Positions 24,374-33,876 are shown, counted from the first letter of the stretch. The stretch: 64,000 nucleotides of DNA from Streptomyces sp. WMMC940 (GCF_027460265.1 NZ_JAPZBC010000001.1:7180001-7244000); one strand, 5' to 3'. Notes: a model not told the origin generated them from the sequence alone. Translations and numbers: made by a program.

Positions 24374-26416
24374 ATGAGCGAAGAAGCCCAGCCGTCCCGC
24401 TCGCGCCTCCGGCGGAGCGTGCCGAGTCGCCGCCGCCGGATCGACTACCCGCGCCGCGGCAGACAGGGTTTCCGGCGGTGGCTCCCCTCCTGGAAGCTGC
24501 TCCTGGGCGCCTTCTCGACCGCGGTCGTCGGGCTGCTGGCGCTCTTCGCCGCCGTCTACGCCTATGTCGACATTCCCAGCGAGAACGCGGCGGCGCGCCA
24601 GGAGGCCAACGTCTACTACTGGTCCGACGGGACCCAGATGGTGAGCGTCGGCGCGGTGAACCGGCAGAACCTGCCGCTGTCGCGGATCCCCGTCTCCGTC
24701 CGCAACGCCGCCATCGCGGCCGAGAACGCCCGCTTCTACGAGGACTCCGGCGTCTCGGTCTCCGGTCTCGCCCGGGCCGTCGCGAACATGGCCCGGGGCC
24801 AGGAGACCCAGGGCGGCTCCACCATCACCCAGCAGTACGTCAAGAACACCTACCTCTCGCAGGAGCAGACGCTGTCCCGGAAGGTGCAGGAGTTCTGCAT
24901 CGCACTGAAGCTCGACAGCCGCAAGACCAAGGACGAGATCCTCCAGGGGTACCTGAACACCAGCTGGTTCGGCCGCGGCGCCTACGGGATCCAGGCCGCC
25001 TCCAACGCGTACTACGGCATCGGTGCCGAAAAGTTGAATCCCAGTCAGGGAGCTTTTCTCGCCGCCCTGTTGAAAGGCGGCAACGACTACGACCCGGCGC
25101 TCGGCGCGAGCCGGCACAAGCGCGCGGTGGAGCGCTGGTCCTGGATCCTGGACCGCCAGGTCGAACTGGGCATGATGAGCGCGGGGGAGCGGGCCCGGTA
25201 CAAGGCGTTCCCGGCGCCCCGCCCCCAGTCCAAGTCCACCAATCTGAGCGGACAGACCGGCTATCTCGTCGACCTCGCCAAGCGCTACGTCAAGAAGCGG
25301 ACCGACCTCACCGACGCCGACCTGGACCGCGGCGGCTACCGGATCCACACCACGTTCGACCGGGCGGCCGTCCAGCAGCTCGAACGCTCCGTCCAGGGCG
25401 TACTCAAGCGGAACATCGACCCGAAGTCCCGTGCGGAGGACCGCCACGTGCAGGTCGGCGCCGCCTCGGTGCGGCCCGACGACGGCGCGATCGTCGCCGT
25501 CTACGGCGGCCCGGACGCCACCGCGCACTTCACCAACAACGCCGACACCTCCGGGGTGCCCGCGGGCTCGGTCTTCAAGCCGTTCGTCCTCGCCGCGGCG
25601 CTCCAGCACGGTGCCGTGGCCGACGACGGCTCCGTGCAGGCCGTCTCCACCGAGAGCGCCTTCGACGAGTCCGGCCGGCTGACCACGGGGCTCTCGCCGG
25701 TACGGCAGGAGCGGGCGTTCGTGTCCCCACTGGACACCGCCCGCGGCCTGCTGACCCTGCGCAAGGCGATGGCTGCCGGTGTCAACGCCCCGTTCGAACG
25801 CCTGGGTTCGGCCATCGGACTGGCACGGGTCGAGGACATGGCGGTGGGAGCGGGCATGCTCCGGGACAGCATGGCGCCCCGTACCCGGGAGTTCCCGCTC
25901 GGCACCTCCTCGCCCAGCGCCATCCGGGTGGCAGGCTCGTACGCGACCTTCGCCGGCGCGGGCGTGCGGCACGAGCCGTACTCCGTCACCAAGGTGCTCC
26001 GCGGGGACGAGCCCGTCGCCGGCCTCGCACGGCCCGCGTCGCGCCGCGTCATGGACCCCGAGGTGGCCCTCGACGTCACCTCCGTACTGGAGGACACCGC
26101 GTTCGGCACCCCGGCGGCGTCCGCCACCGGCGCCCTCGGCCGGTTCGCCGGTGCGGCCACGGGGCGGAGCGACACCCAGCGTGCGGCATGGTTCGCCGGG
26201 TACACCGGGAACCTGTCCACGGCCGTGACGATGTTCCGTTCCCAGCCGGGGAAACCGCTTCTCCCCATGGCCGGCACCGGCGGTGAGGGAACGGTGCGCG
26301 GCAGCGTCTTCCCGGCCCGGATCTGGGCGGACTACATGACCTCCGACGCCCTGCGGAAGATCGCGCCGACCCGGCCCGTCGCGGCCCCGGCCCCCACCGC
26401 CCCGTCGCCGGAGTAG
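24374..26416 (+). CDS. class A penicillin-binding protein with degenerate motifs
   Basis: Membrane-anchored peptidoglycan synthase. The 680-residue protein has a basic cytoplasmic tail, a membrane segment (LLLGAFSTAVVGLLALFAAV), a GT51 glycosyltransferase domain (GGSTITQQYVKNTYL, RKVQEFCIALKL) and a transpeptidase domain. The transpeptidase has the nucleophile motif S399-V-F-K402, but the SxN motif reads G469-V-N and the KTG motif reads A595-T-G. In the transferase domain the EDxxFxxHxG motif reads ENARFYEDSG, keeping the glutamate but not D or H. Transpeptidation may be lost or altered and beta-lactam binding may be weak. The start is fixed by a fit to the family; ribosome site GAGCAGCCG is weak. 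Confidence 0.88.
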   Translation: MSEEAQPSRSRLRRSVPSRRRRIDYPRRGRQGFRRWLPSWKLLLGAFSTAVVGLLALFAAVYAYVDIPSENAAARQEANVYYWSDGTQMVSVGAVNRQNLPLSRIPVSVRNAAIAAENARFYEDSGVSVSGLARAVANMARGQETQGGSTITQQYVKNTYLSQEQTLSRKVQEFCIALKLDSRKTKDEILQGYLNTSWFGRGAYGIQAASNAYYGIGAEKLNPSQGAFLAALLKGGNDYDPALGASRHKRAVERWSWILDRQVELGMMSAGERARYKAFPAPRPQSKSTNLSGQTGYLVDLAKRYVKKRTDLTDADLDRGGYRIHTTFDRAAVQQLERSVQGVLKRNIDPKSRAEDRHVQVGAASVRPDDGAIVAVYGGPDATAHFTNNADTSGVPAGSVFKPFVLAAALQHGAVADDGSVQAVSTESAFDESGRLTTGLSPVRQERAFVSPLDTARGLLTLRKAMAAGVNAPFERLGSAIGLARVEDMAVGAGMLRDSMAPRTREFPLGTSSPSAIRVAGSYATFAGAGVRHEPYSVTKVLRGDEPVAGLARPASRRVMDPEVALDVTSVLEDTAFGTPAASATGALGRFAGAATGRSDTQRAAWFAGYTGNLSTAVTMFRSQPGKPLLPMAGTGGEGTVRGSVFPARIWADYMTSDALRKIAPTRPVAAPAPTAPSPE

Positions 26417-26439
26417 GGGGCCGCCGTCCGGCCGGGGCC

Positions 26440-28158
26440 TCAGGTGCAGTGGGTGCCGTCCGCGGGTGGCACGCCCTCGATCAGGTACCTGTCGACGGCC
26501 CTGTCGACGCAGACGCTGCCGACGTTGTACGCGCTGTGCCCGTCGCCCTCGCGGGTCAGCAGCACACCGGACTCCAGCTGCCCGGCCAGGGACTCCGCCC
26601 AGTCGTACGGCGTCGCCGGGTCCCGGGTGGTGCCCACGACCAGGATCGGCGGAGTGCCCGGAGCGGAGACCGTGCGCGGCGTGCCGACGGAGTCGACGGG
26701 CCAGTCCGCGCAGCCGAGCGCGGCCCAGGCGAGCCATTCGCCGAACACGGGGGACGCCTCCCGGAAGGAGGGCAGCGCGGCCTGCAACTCCTCGGCCGAC
26801 GTGACGGCCGGCGGCAGGTCCAGACACGAGATCGCCAGGAAGGAGTGGCCGTACGAGTCCTCGCCGGCGTCTGCGACCATCCCCGAGAACTCCGTGCCGT
26901 TGCCCGCGAGTGCCGCGGCGACGGCTGACTCCAGCACGGGCCAGGAGTCCCTGCTGTACAGCGACTGCGCCATGATCACCACAGCGCTGTCCCGGTCGAG
27001 GAGTTCGGTGCCGCTCACCGGGAGCGGGGCACGGTCCAGCCGTGCCAGCAGATCGGTCAGGCGCTTCGCCGCCCTGGCCGGATCGGTGCCGAGGGGGCAC
27101 TCCGGCCGGCTCGCGCAGTCGGCGAGGAAGGCGTCCAGGGCCCGCTGGAAACCGGCGGCCTGGCCGCGGAGCGACTCCAGCGCGTCCAGCCGGGGGTCCA
27201 CCGCGGCGTCCAGGGCCAGCCGGCCGACCCGGTCGGGGAAGAGGTCGGCGTACAGCGTGCCCAGGTACGTGCCGTAGGAGACGCCCAGGAAGTTCAGCCC
27301 GGGATCGCCCAGGACGGCGCGGAGCACGTCCATGTCGCGGGCCGTCTCCAGGGTGGACACATGGCCCAGGCGCGGTCCCGTCACGGAGCGGCAGGCGGCC
27401 CCGGTCTCCCGGGTGGTCCGGACGAGTCCGTCGACCTCGGCCGGGGTGTCGGGGGTGATGTCGACCGGGCCGGCGTCCCCGGCCGCCCGGACGGGCGCAC
27501 AGCGCACCGGGGCGCTCTCGCCGACACCGCGCGGATCGAAGCCGACGACGTCGTACCTGGCGGCGAGTTCGGGGGTGGTCGGCAGCTCGGCAGCGGACTT
27601 CACGGCATCGACGCCCGACACACCGGGCCCTCCGGGGTTGTAGAGCAGCGAGCCGAGCCGGCGGTCGGGATCGGCCGCCCGCACGCGGGCGAGCGACAGC
27701 CGGATGGTGCCGGCGGCCGGGTCGGCGTAGTCCAGCGGTACCTCCAGCAGGCCGCACTGGACGTCGGTGCCGCAGGTCTCCCAGTCGATCCGCTGCGCGT
27801 AGTACGGGCGGAGCCCTTCCGGGACGGAGGAGGGGATGCTCGCCGCGGTTCCCTGGGAGCGGGTCGCCGAGCTCCCGTCGTCGGCTGCCGCCGAGGCCGG
27901 GAGCCCCGCTCCGGCGGTCAGCGCCAGCGGCACGGCCGACAGCAGCGCCGTCGCCCGGCGACCGCGCAGGTCCGCGGGCCGGTCGCGGCCGGAGCGTTTG
28001 ATCGGCGCGCCGGCGGCGGCCACGGCCCGGTACAGGGCCGCTCGCAGCCCGGCCGCCCGGCGTCGGGCGGCCCGGCGCGCACGGCCCGGGACGCCGCGCG
28101 CGGGGCCGGCGTGCACGGGCCGGCCGGGGCGGTCGTGGCCGGGCACTCGGGTGTTCAT
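26440..28158 (-). CDS. secreted alpha/beta hydrolase, tripeptidyl aminopeptidase family
   Basis: Extracellular serine exopeptidase of the Streptomyces TAP/SlpD type. The 572-residue protein has a long basic N-region and a signal peptide (LLSAVPLALTAGAGLPASAA). The catalytic serine is in GVSYGTYLG, the aspartate in GTTRDPATPY and the histidine in GDGHSAYN; the oxyanion region is YNPGGPGVSG. The GAAGGGAG ribosome site supports the chosen ATG. It probably releases short peptides from proteins outside the cell. Confidence 0.9.
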   Translation of the reverse strand: MNTRVPGHDRPGRPVHAGPARGVPGRARRAARRRAAGLRAALYRAVAAAGAPIKRSGRDRPADLRGRRATALLSAVPLALTAGAGLPASAAADDGSSATRSQGTAASIPSSVPEGLRPYYAQRIDWETCGTDVQCGLLEVPLDYADPAAGTIRLSLARVRAADPDRRLGSLLYNPGGPGVSGVDAVKSAAELPTTPELAARYDVVGFDPRGVGESAPVRCAPVRAAGDAGPVDITPDTPAEVDGLVRTTRETGAACRSVTGPRLGHVSTLETARDMDVLRAVLGDPGLNFLGVSYGTYLGTLYADLFPDRVGRLALDAAVDPRLDALESLRGQAAGFQRALDAFLADCASRPECPLGTDPARAAKRLTDLLARLDRAPLPVSGTELLDRDSAVVIMAQSLYSRDSWPVLESAVAAALAGNGTEFSGMVADAGEDSYGHSFLAISCLDLPPAVTSAEELQAALPSFREASPVFGEWLAWAALGCADWPVDSVGTPRTVSAPGTPPILVVGTTRDPATPYDWAESLAGQLESGVLLTREGDGHSAYNVGSVCVDRAVDRYLIEGVPPADGTHCT

Positions 28159-28451
28159 CGTCGCTCCCTTCTGCGGACGGCCGCGGCAGCGGCCCACTCC
28201 CGAGTGAAGCGGCGGAGCGCGCGCGGGAACACGTCCGGGAATGCGTGGCTTGACAGTCCGGGCACCCTCTGGAACGGGGTGTATGCGCAGGTCGGAGGCG
28301 GGGTGCCGCGATCCGTCAGGTCCACCGCCCGCGAGATCGTGTGATGACGTGGTTTTGGCGGCGTACGGGTGATGTGCGGGACGAGCAGGAACCGCTACGC
28401 CGCCGGGGAGCGCCCTCAGTGGTGTCAGTGACGCAACCACTGGAGGCTTTC

Positions 28452-28796
28452 ATGACTGCTGAGCCCCTTCTTTCGCTGTCGTCGGTGCTGTCGGAGGCGG
28501 GCGCCGATCCCTACCGGGTCCCCGGTGCGCGTGACATCGACGGGCTGTACCCCGCGATGGCGGGTGACGGAGCCGAACTCCTGCCGCCCGCCCCGCGGGA
28601 GCGGCTGCCCATCCCGCTCGCGGCGCACGACCGGCGGCGACTGGACCTGCACTCGGCCCTGACCGCCAACGGCGTCGCGCCGCTGCCGGGGGACCTAGAC
28701 GCGATCAACATCCTGAGCGCGCTCGACGACCGGACGGTGGAGACCATCCTGCACTGGATCACCGTCCCCGGCCCGAGGCCGGCCCGCGCCAGTTGA
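28452..28796 (+). CDS. small protein of unknown function
   Basis: A 114-residue protein beginning MTAEPLLSLSSVLSEAGADP, with GGAGG ten bases before the ATG. Codon use is Streptomyces-like and the sequence is well mixed in composition (DAINILSALDDRTVETILHWI near the end), so it looks real. No signal peptide, membrane segment or known motif is seen. It is divergent from the TAP gene and followed by a strong hairpin, so it is probably transcribed alone. Confidence 0.7.
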   Translation: MTAEPLLSLSSVLSEAGADPYRVPGARDIDGLYPAMAGDGAELLPPAPRERLPIPLAAHDRRRLDLHSALTANGVAPLPGDLDAINILSALDDRTVETILHWITVPGPRPARAS

Positions 28797-29107
28797 CCGC
28801 CCGGTGCGACGGGCCGTTCCCGAACGCCGCGAAGGGCCCGGAGTCGGGGGAGGGAGCACCGCGAGCGTACGCCCGCGACCGCCACGGCGGCCGCGGGCGT
28901 ACGTCTGTCCCGGGCCGGCGCACGCCACGAGGGCGCGGTTGCGGCTGATCGTCTGATGGACACGGGCAGCGCCGTCCGCCACGGCCCGCCTGTGTCATGA
29001 GTGCGGGTGCTCCGAACACGCGGCCTCGTCACCTCCGGCCGGCGGACCGCGACGCCCGTACGTCGTGGCGGGCGTCCCGGACGGCGCACCGCTCGTAGGG
29101 TGCCGGG
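28797..29107. other. intergenic region with terminator
   Basis: 311 bp between the small gene and the MFS gene. It holds the hairpin at 28866-28903 and presumably the MFS promoter. No gene recognised. Confidence 0.5.
28866..28903 (+). terminator. long GC hairpin
   Basis: CGTACGCCCGCG at 28866-28877 pairs with CGCGGGCGTACG at 28892-28903, and after one mismatch a further CCGCC/GGCGG pairs inside. The stem is 17 pairs long and sits 70 bp downstream of the small gene. No U-run, as is usual in this genus. Confidence 0.75.
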
Positions 29108-30334
29108 ATGGCGGACGGCACGGGCGGAACAGGCGGGGTGGGGCAGGGCGGAGCACGAGGGGGAGGACGCCCGGGATATCCGGCGGCTGCCGCCGTGTTC
29201 GCGATCGGCATGGCCGGGACGACCCTCCCCACGCCGCTGTACGGGCTCTACCAGGAACAGATCGGCTTCTCCGAGCTGATGGTGACGGTCGTCTTCGCCG
29301 TGTACGCGGTCGCCGTCATCACCGCCCTCCTCGTGGCCGGCAACTACTCCGACGTCGTCGGGCGCCGGCCCGTACTGCTGGCCGCCATGGGCTTCTCGGC
29401 GGCCAGCGCCTGCTGCTTCCTGCTCGAGACCGGTCTGCCGTTGCTGTTCGCGGGACGGCTGCTCTCGGGCTTCGCGGCCGGGCTGCTCAGCGGTGCCGCG
29501 ACGGCCGCCGTCATCGAACTCGCCGCGCCGGCGAAGAAGGCGCGCGCCGCCTTCGCGGCCACCGCCGCGAACATGGGCGGCCTGGGCTGCGGGCCACTGC
29601 TGTCCGGACTGCTCGCGGAGTACGCGCCGTGGCCGCTGAAGCTGGTCTTCTGGGTGCACCTCGGACTGATCGCGGCGGCCTGCGTGCTGACCTGGCTGCT
29701 GCCGGAGACGGTGGAGGACCCGCGGCGATGGCCCCGGCTGAGCCCGCAGGGGCTCTCCGTGCCGCCCGGGGTGAAGGGCGTCTTCGTGCCCGCGTCCGTC
29801 GCGGCGTTCGCCGGGTTCGCCCTGCTCGGCCTCTTCACGGCCGTGGCGCCCAGCTTCGTCGCGCGGACCCTGGACGTGCACAACCTGGCCGTGACGGGCG
29901 CCGTCGTGTTCTCCGTGTTCCTGGCCTCGACCTTCGGCCAGTCGATGACACCGAAGGTCGGCGCCGCCCGGGCGCTCCCCGCCGGCTGCGGCGTACTCGT
30001 CGTCGGGCTGCTGTTCGTGGCCTCGTCGCTGATCGTCCAGTCCCTGCCGCTGCTCGTTCTCGGCGCGCTCTTCGGCGGCGCCGGCCAGGGCCTCGCCTTC
30101 CGCGCCGCCCTCACCCTGGTCAGCGGCGCGGCGCCGGCGCACCACCGGGGCGGGACCATCTCGGCGTTCTTCGTCGTCGCGTACGCCGGGATCTCCTTGC
30201 CCGTGGTCGGCGTCGGCGCCCTGGCCATGGGGCTGGGGCTGCGCACCGCGGGACTCGTCTTCGCCGGCTGTGTCACGGTGGTCGCCGCCTGCGCGGGCGC
30301 GTACGCGGCACTCCACCCGCCGAGCCAGGGCTGA
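29108..30334 (+). CDS. MFS transporter (12 TM)
   Basis: A 408-residue major facilitator. After a Gly-rich cytoplasmic start it shows about 12 hydrophobic segments, motif A-like GNYSDVVGRRPVLLAAMG and LFAGRLLSGFAAGLLSGAAT. It resembles sugar/drug exporters of the AraJ/YdhP kind. The substrate is not evident. It is a single gene ending before a strong hairpin. Confidence 0.85.
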   Translation: MADGTGGTGGVGQGGARGGGRPGYPAAAAVFAIGMAGTTLPTPLYGLYQEQIGFSELMVTVVFAVYAVAVITALLVAGNYSDVVGRRPVLLAAMGFSAASACCFLLETGLPLLFAGRLLSGFAAGLLSGAATAAVIELAAPAKKARAAFAATAANMGGLGCGPLLSGLLAEYAPWPLKLVFWVHLGLIAAACVLTWLLPETVEDPRRWPRLSPQGLSVPPGVKGVFVPASVAAFAGFALLGLFTAVAPSFVARTLDVHNLAVTGAVVFSVFLASTFGQSMTPKVGAARALPAGCGVLVVGLLFVASSLIVQSLPLLVLGALFGGAGQGLAFRAALTLVSGAAPAHHRGGTISAFFVVAYAGISLPVVGVGALAMGLGLRTAGLVFAGCVTVVAACAGAYAALHPPSQG

Positions 30335-30478
30335 CGGTCCCGCGTCGCGCGGGCCCCGCCGTTCGGCGTGCTGCTGAGCACTCCACTTCGGCAAGGCGCC
30401 CCGCCGGACCGATGCGCATCCGTTTCGTGCGCCGCCCGGCCGTGCCGTCCCCGCGGCGCTGCAACGGCCGCCGCCCGC

Positions 30479-30511
30479 CGTGACCCGCGGAGTCCGTCTC
30501 CGCGGGTCACG
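30479..30511 (+). terminator. terminator hairpin after the MFS gene
   Basis: Perfect 14-bp arms (CGTGACCCGCGGAG and complement) around the loop TCCGT. Correctly placed between two rightward genes. Confidence 0.8.
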
Positions 30512-30605
30512 CATGCACCGTCAGCCCGCCTGCCACCGTCCGCATGCCGGGGGCGCGTGGCCGCCCGCCGGTGAGACAAGCCGTCCGACTGAGGCTCAAA
30601 ACAGG

Positions 30606-30700
30606 CGGAATGGACGCCAACCATTTGTGTTCCGGGGCCAGTTGGGCGACGGAACACCTTCCCTTGCGGCGTCGTCGTCTGAGATCTTGCGTCCATTCCG
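30606..30700. repeat. nested inverted repeats in the S8 protease leader
   Basis: Outer arms CGGAATGGACGC (30606-30617) and GCGTCCATTCCG (30689-30700) are perfect over 12 bp; inner arms GTGTTCCG (30627-30634) and CGGAACAC (30650-30657) are perfect over 8 bp. The block ends 43 bp before the TTG start's ribosome site. It could be an RNA leader structure or paired operator halves. Confidence 0.7.
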
Positions 30701-30753
30701 TTCATCACACGCCCGGTGCGCGCCTCGGCGCGGCCGGGCTCTCGGAGGACGCA

Positions 30754-32553
30754 TTGCCTACCCCCCTCATATCCAGCCGACTGAGACGTCCGCTCGTGGC
30801 GGCCGCCGCCATCGGCGCGGCCCTGGTGACCGCGGTCCCCGCGAGCGCGGCGCAGGCCGCGCCCGGAGCGGCGAGCGGTCCCACCACGTCCGCGGCGCCC
30901 ACCGCGCCGCAGGCCGCGTGGGCCGCCGGGACCCGTGCGTACCTGGTGATCACCGCACCCGGTGACACCTCCGCGGTGCGCGGCGCGGTCACCACCAACG
31001 GCGGCACCGTGTTCGCGCACTACGACGCGATCGGTGTGATCGTGGCGCACTCCACGTCCTCGGCGTTCGCCGGCAGCATGCGCGGCGTCGCCGGGGTGCA
31101 GCAGGTCGGCGCGACCCGCACCTCGGACGTCCCCGCTGACGCGTACAACCCCGCGCTGCCCGCGACCCCGTCGCAGTCGCCGACCACCCTCACCGAGTCC
31201 AACCGCTGGGACATGACCCAGATCAAGGCGGACAAGGCGTGGGCGGTCAGCACCGGTTCCTCCTCGGTCAAGGTCGGTGTCCTCGACACCGGCGTCGACG
31301 ACCTGCACCAGGACATCGCGCCCAACTTCAACGCGGCGGACTCGGTTTCCTGCGCCTACGGCCGGCCCGACACCCGTGCCGGTGCCTGGCGCGACATCGG
31401 CGACCACGGCACGCACGTCGCGGGCACCATCGCCGCGGCCAGGAACGGCAAGGGCGTCATCGGTGTCGCCCCCGGTGTGCGGATCTCCTCCGTCCGTATC
31501 GCCGAACCCACGACCAGCATGTTCTTCGCCGAGAACACCATCTGCGGTTTCATGTGGGCCGGTGACCACGGCTTCAAGGTCACCAACAACAGCTACTACA
31601 CCGATCCGTGGATGTTCAACTGCCCGGACAACGCCGACCAGGCCGCGATCATCGAGGGTGTGAAGCGCGCCCAGCAGTACGCGGAGGGGAAGGGCTCGCT
31701 CCAGGTCGCCGCCGCAGGCAACTCCAACTACGACCTGGCGAACAAGCGCACCGACCGCTCCAGCCCCAACGACTCGAATCCTGTGACCCGCACCATCACC
31801 AACGCCTGCATCGACATCCCGACCGAGTTGCCGGGCGTCGTCACGGTCGCGGCGATGGGGAACGGCAACGTCAAGGCGTCGTACTCCAACTTCGGGCGGA
31901 GCATCATCGATGTCGCCGCACCCGGCGGTGACGGTGCGTCAGGGGTGTACTCCACGCTCCCGGGCGGCAAGTACGGCAACATGAACGGCACGTCGATGGC
32001 GTCCCCGCACGTGGCGGGAGTCGCGGCGCTGCTGGCGAGCACCGACCCGGGCGCCACACCGGCCGATCTGCGTGCCCGGCTCGCCGCGCAGGCCAACGAC
32101 ACCGCCTGCCCGTCCGACAGCCGCTGCACGGGTACGACCGCCGACAACGCCTTCTTCGGCGAGGGCCAGGTCGACGCGCTGAAGGCGGTCGGCGGCACGC
32201 CGCCCCCGGCCCGCTACTTCGAGAACACCACCGACGTGGCCGTCAACGACAACGCCACCGCCGAGTCGTCCATCGCCGTGACCGGGATCGCGGGCAACGC
32301 CCCGACGGCGCTCAAGGTCGGTGTGGACATCAAGCACACGTACCGAGGTGACCTGGTGCTGTCCCTCGTCGCCCCGGACGGCACGGTGTACCCGCTGGAG
32401 GACTTCCCGGACGGCGACAGTGCCGACAACGTCGTGAAGACGTACACGGTGAACGCCTCGTCGGAGGTCGCCGCCGGCATCTGGAAGCTGCGCGTACGGG
32501 ACACCGCAGCCCAGGACACGGGTCGTATCGACGCCTGGAACCTCACCTTCTAG
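30754..32553 (+). CDS. secreted subtilisin-like protease (S8) with C-terminal P domain
   Basis: Extracellular serine endopeptidase of 599 residues. It has a signal peptide (LVAAAAIGAALVTAVPASAA), an inhibitor-like propeptide (residues about 50-130), a catalytic domain with D178 (VLDTGVD), H218 (GDHGTHVAGT) and S414 (GTSMASPHVAG), and a proprotein-convertase P/Homo B domain over the last 120 residues (VDIKHTYRGDLVLSLVAPDG ... RIDAWNLTF). The start is TTG, chosen because GGAGGAC sits five bases upstream and the signal peptide follows at once; ATGs upstream would cross the structured leader. Confidence 0.92.
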   Translation: MPTPLISSRLRRPLVAAAAIGAALVTAVPASAAQAAPGAASGPTTSAAPTAPQAAWAAGTRAYLVITAPGDTSAVRGAVTTNGGTVFAHYDAIGVIVAHSTSSAFAGSMRGVAGVQQVGATRTSDVPADAYNPALPATPSQSPTTLTESNRWDMTQIKADKAWAVSTGSSSVKVGVLDTGVDDLHQDIAPNFNAADSVSCAYGRPDTRAGAWRDIGDHGTHVAGTIAAARNGKGVIGVAPGVRISSVRIAEPTTSMFFAENTICGFMWAGDHGFKVTNNSYYTDPWMFNCPDNADQAAIIEGVKRAQQYAEGKGSLQVAAAGNSNYDLANKRTDRSSPNDSNPVTRTITNACIDIPTELPGVVTVAAMGNGNVKASYSNFGRSIIDVAAPGGDGASGVYSTLPGGKYGNMNGTSMASPHVAGVAALLASTDPGATPADLRARLAAQANDTACPSDSRCTGTTADNAFFGEGQVDALKAVGGTPPPARYFENTTDVAVNDNATAESSIAVTGIAGNAPTALKVGVDIKHTYRGDLVLSLVAPDGTVYPLEDFPDGDSADNVVKTYTVNASSEVAAGIWKLRVRDTAAQDTGRIDAWNLTF

Positions 32554-32573
32554 CGGTTCGGGCCGAGCGCAAC

Positions 32574-32615
32574 ACGGGCCCCGGGGAGCGCATCCGTGCC
32601 TTCCCCGGGGCCCGT
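32574..32615 (+). terminator. terminator hairpin after the S8 protease
   Basis: Perfect 14-bp arms (ACGGGCCCCGGGGA and complement) around a 14-base loop, 21 bp past the stop codon. Confidence 0.8.
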
Positions 32616-32756
32616 CCGTGCCCGGGCCCCGGAAGGGGCGGTTCCCGCGAAGGCCGTCAGCCGCGCGGTCGGGGAAGGCGTGGCGAGCGGCCGGGCGGTC
32701 CGTGGATGCATAGGTTCTGCACCATCACCGTCCGAAAGGTGCAAAGTGGACATGGA

Positions 32757-32791
32757 CCGGGGCCCGGCCGCATCGAGCGGCCGGGCCCCGG
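32757..32791 (-). terminator. terminator hairpin after the lamin-tail gene
   Basis: Perfect 15-bp arms (CCGGGGCCCGGCCGC and complement) around the loop ATCGA, 16 bp past the stop of the leftward lamin-tail gene. Confidence 0.8.
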
Positions 32792-32806
32792 GTGTGCGGT
32801 GCCGCG

Positions 32807-33280
32807 TCAGCGGCGGTGTCCGAACCGTCCCCAGGACTTGGTGTCGAGGACGCGCCCGCGGTCGTTCCGGAGGGTCGCGGTGTCGCGGTTGTCCCAGACG
32901 TAGTTGCGGCGGTCCTGGTAGACGTCGGTGCGGGTGTCGCGGCCGATGCCGGTGTGCACCCGGACGCTGGAGCGTCCGCCCAGGCGCAGGTTGTCGAAGC
33001 GGTAGCGGTTGCCGTCCCGGTCGCTGAGGGTGTAACCGCGGAGGTTGACCGCGTGCCGGCCGGTGTTCCTCACCTCGACCCATTCGGCGTTGAGGCTGCG
33101 GTTGGACCGGTCGTCCCTGCCGGGGCTGTCGTACTGGACCTGCCCGATGACGACCGTCGACCGGAAGGAGTGGTGCCGGTCGTGGCCGGCAGCCGTCGCC
33201 GGCAGCGCGGCTGCCGCGACCAGAGCACCGGAGGCGAGTGCGGTGGCGACGACGCGGCGGGTGATGCGAGAAGCAGACAT
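32807..33280 (-). CDS. secreted lamin-tail domain protein
   Basis: A 157-residue exported protein with a signal peptide (TRRVVATALASGALVAAAAL, cleavage near PATAAGHD). The mature part is a single lamin-tail domain: IGQVQYDSPG, EWVEVRNTGRHAVNLRGYTL, then TAGVHTGIG-like VRVHTGIGRDTR and YVWDNRDTATLRNDRGRV. Such Ig-like beta domains occur in secreted actinomycete proteins and are thought to bind cell-surface or nucleic-acid partners; the role here is unknown. AAGGGG precedes the ATG. It is a single-gene unit with its own terminator. Confidence 0.85.
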   Translation of the reverse strand: MSASRITRRVVATALASGALVAAAALPATAAGHDRHHSFRSTVVIGQVQYDSPGRDDRSNRSLNAEWVEVRNTGRHAVNLRGYTLSDRDGNRYRFDNLRLGGRSSVRVHTGIGRDTRTDVYQDRRNYVWDNRDTATLRNDRGRVLDTKSWGRFGHRR

Positions 33281-33876
33281 GGAATGCCCCTTCGAGGACG
33301 TGCCCGACAAGACCCTGCTCAGGGCCTCTGCGTGGCGGTTCGGGTTCCCGGCTTGCTGCCGAGGGCCCTCACTCTGGCCTGGTCGTGGGCCCTACGAGAC
33401 GCAAACCGGACGCTATGACGAAATGCGGACATCTCCGTAACTCTTGCCTGTATGGATCAACCTTTTCGCGTCCACCGCGATCGAAGATGGTTTCATGTTG
33501 CATCGATCGGTTGACTGATCAACAACAAGCGGTTTCCGGCGCCCCGCGCGCCCCTCGCTCACGCATGTGCGCGCCCCCGGGAGGGGGTCCGATTTATGTA
33601 ACAGTGCCCGTGTCGTCAGGGTCGAACGAGTGGCCCTGAGTCCAGCTTCCGTGCGAATTCCCACTACTCGCAGGGCCGGTGACTCGACAGGGCCGGCGCC
33701 TCGGCGGCTCGTCCGGCCGTGTGCGGCGCGACGTGGTTCCCTCTCCCGGATCGGCAGGTGGGCGGTCGAGCTGAAGGGTTCGGGGGAGTGGCGTCGCGAC
33801 CTGCCTCGGGTGAGCCGCGTCTCATCCGCTCGCGGTGCCTTGTCTATGCAACGAGTTGCATAGAAGGATCGGGAGC
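33281..33876. other. divergent intergenic region with AT-rich patch
   Basis: 596 bp between the lamin-tail gene and padR. The part 33405-33535 is clearly more AT-rich than the rest and includes GTTGA-CTGA-TCAAC (about 33511-33524). It probably carries the lamin-tail promoter. Open frames crossing it do not look like genes. Confidence 0.5.
33844..33863. promoter_or_regulatory. PadR operator
   Basis: The perfect inverted repeat CTATGCAAC-GA-GTTGCATAG lies 13 bp before the padR start codon. ATGCAAC/GTTGCAT arms are typical of PadR-family sites, so autorepression is likely. Confidence 0.8.

Larger units (their letters stand above)
30335..30753. other. intergenic region with terminator and structured leader
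   Basis: 419 bp between the MFS gene and the S8 protease. It holds a terminator (30479-30511) and nested inverted repeats (30606-30700), described separately. No gene recognised. Confidence 0.6.

Noticed and set aside
24269..27757. Very long minus-strand frame
   Set aside because: Antisense of the PBP gene and out of phase with the TAP gene; sequence is Arg/Gly/Pro-rich with no known motifs.
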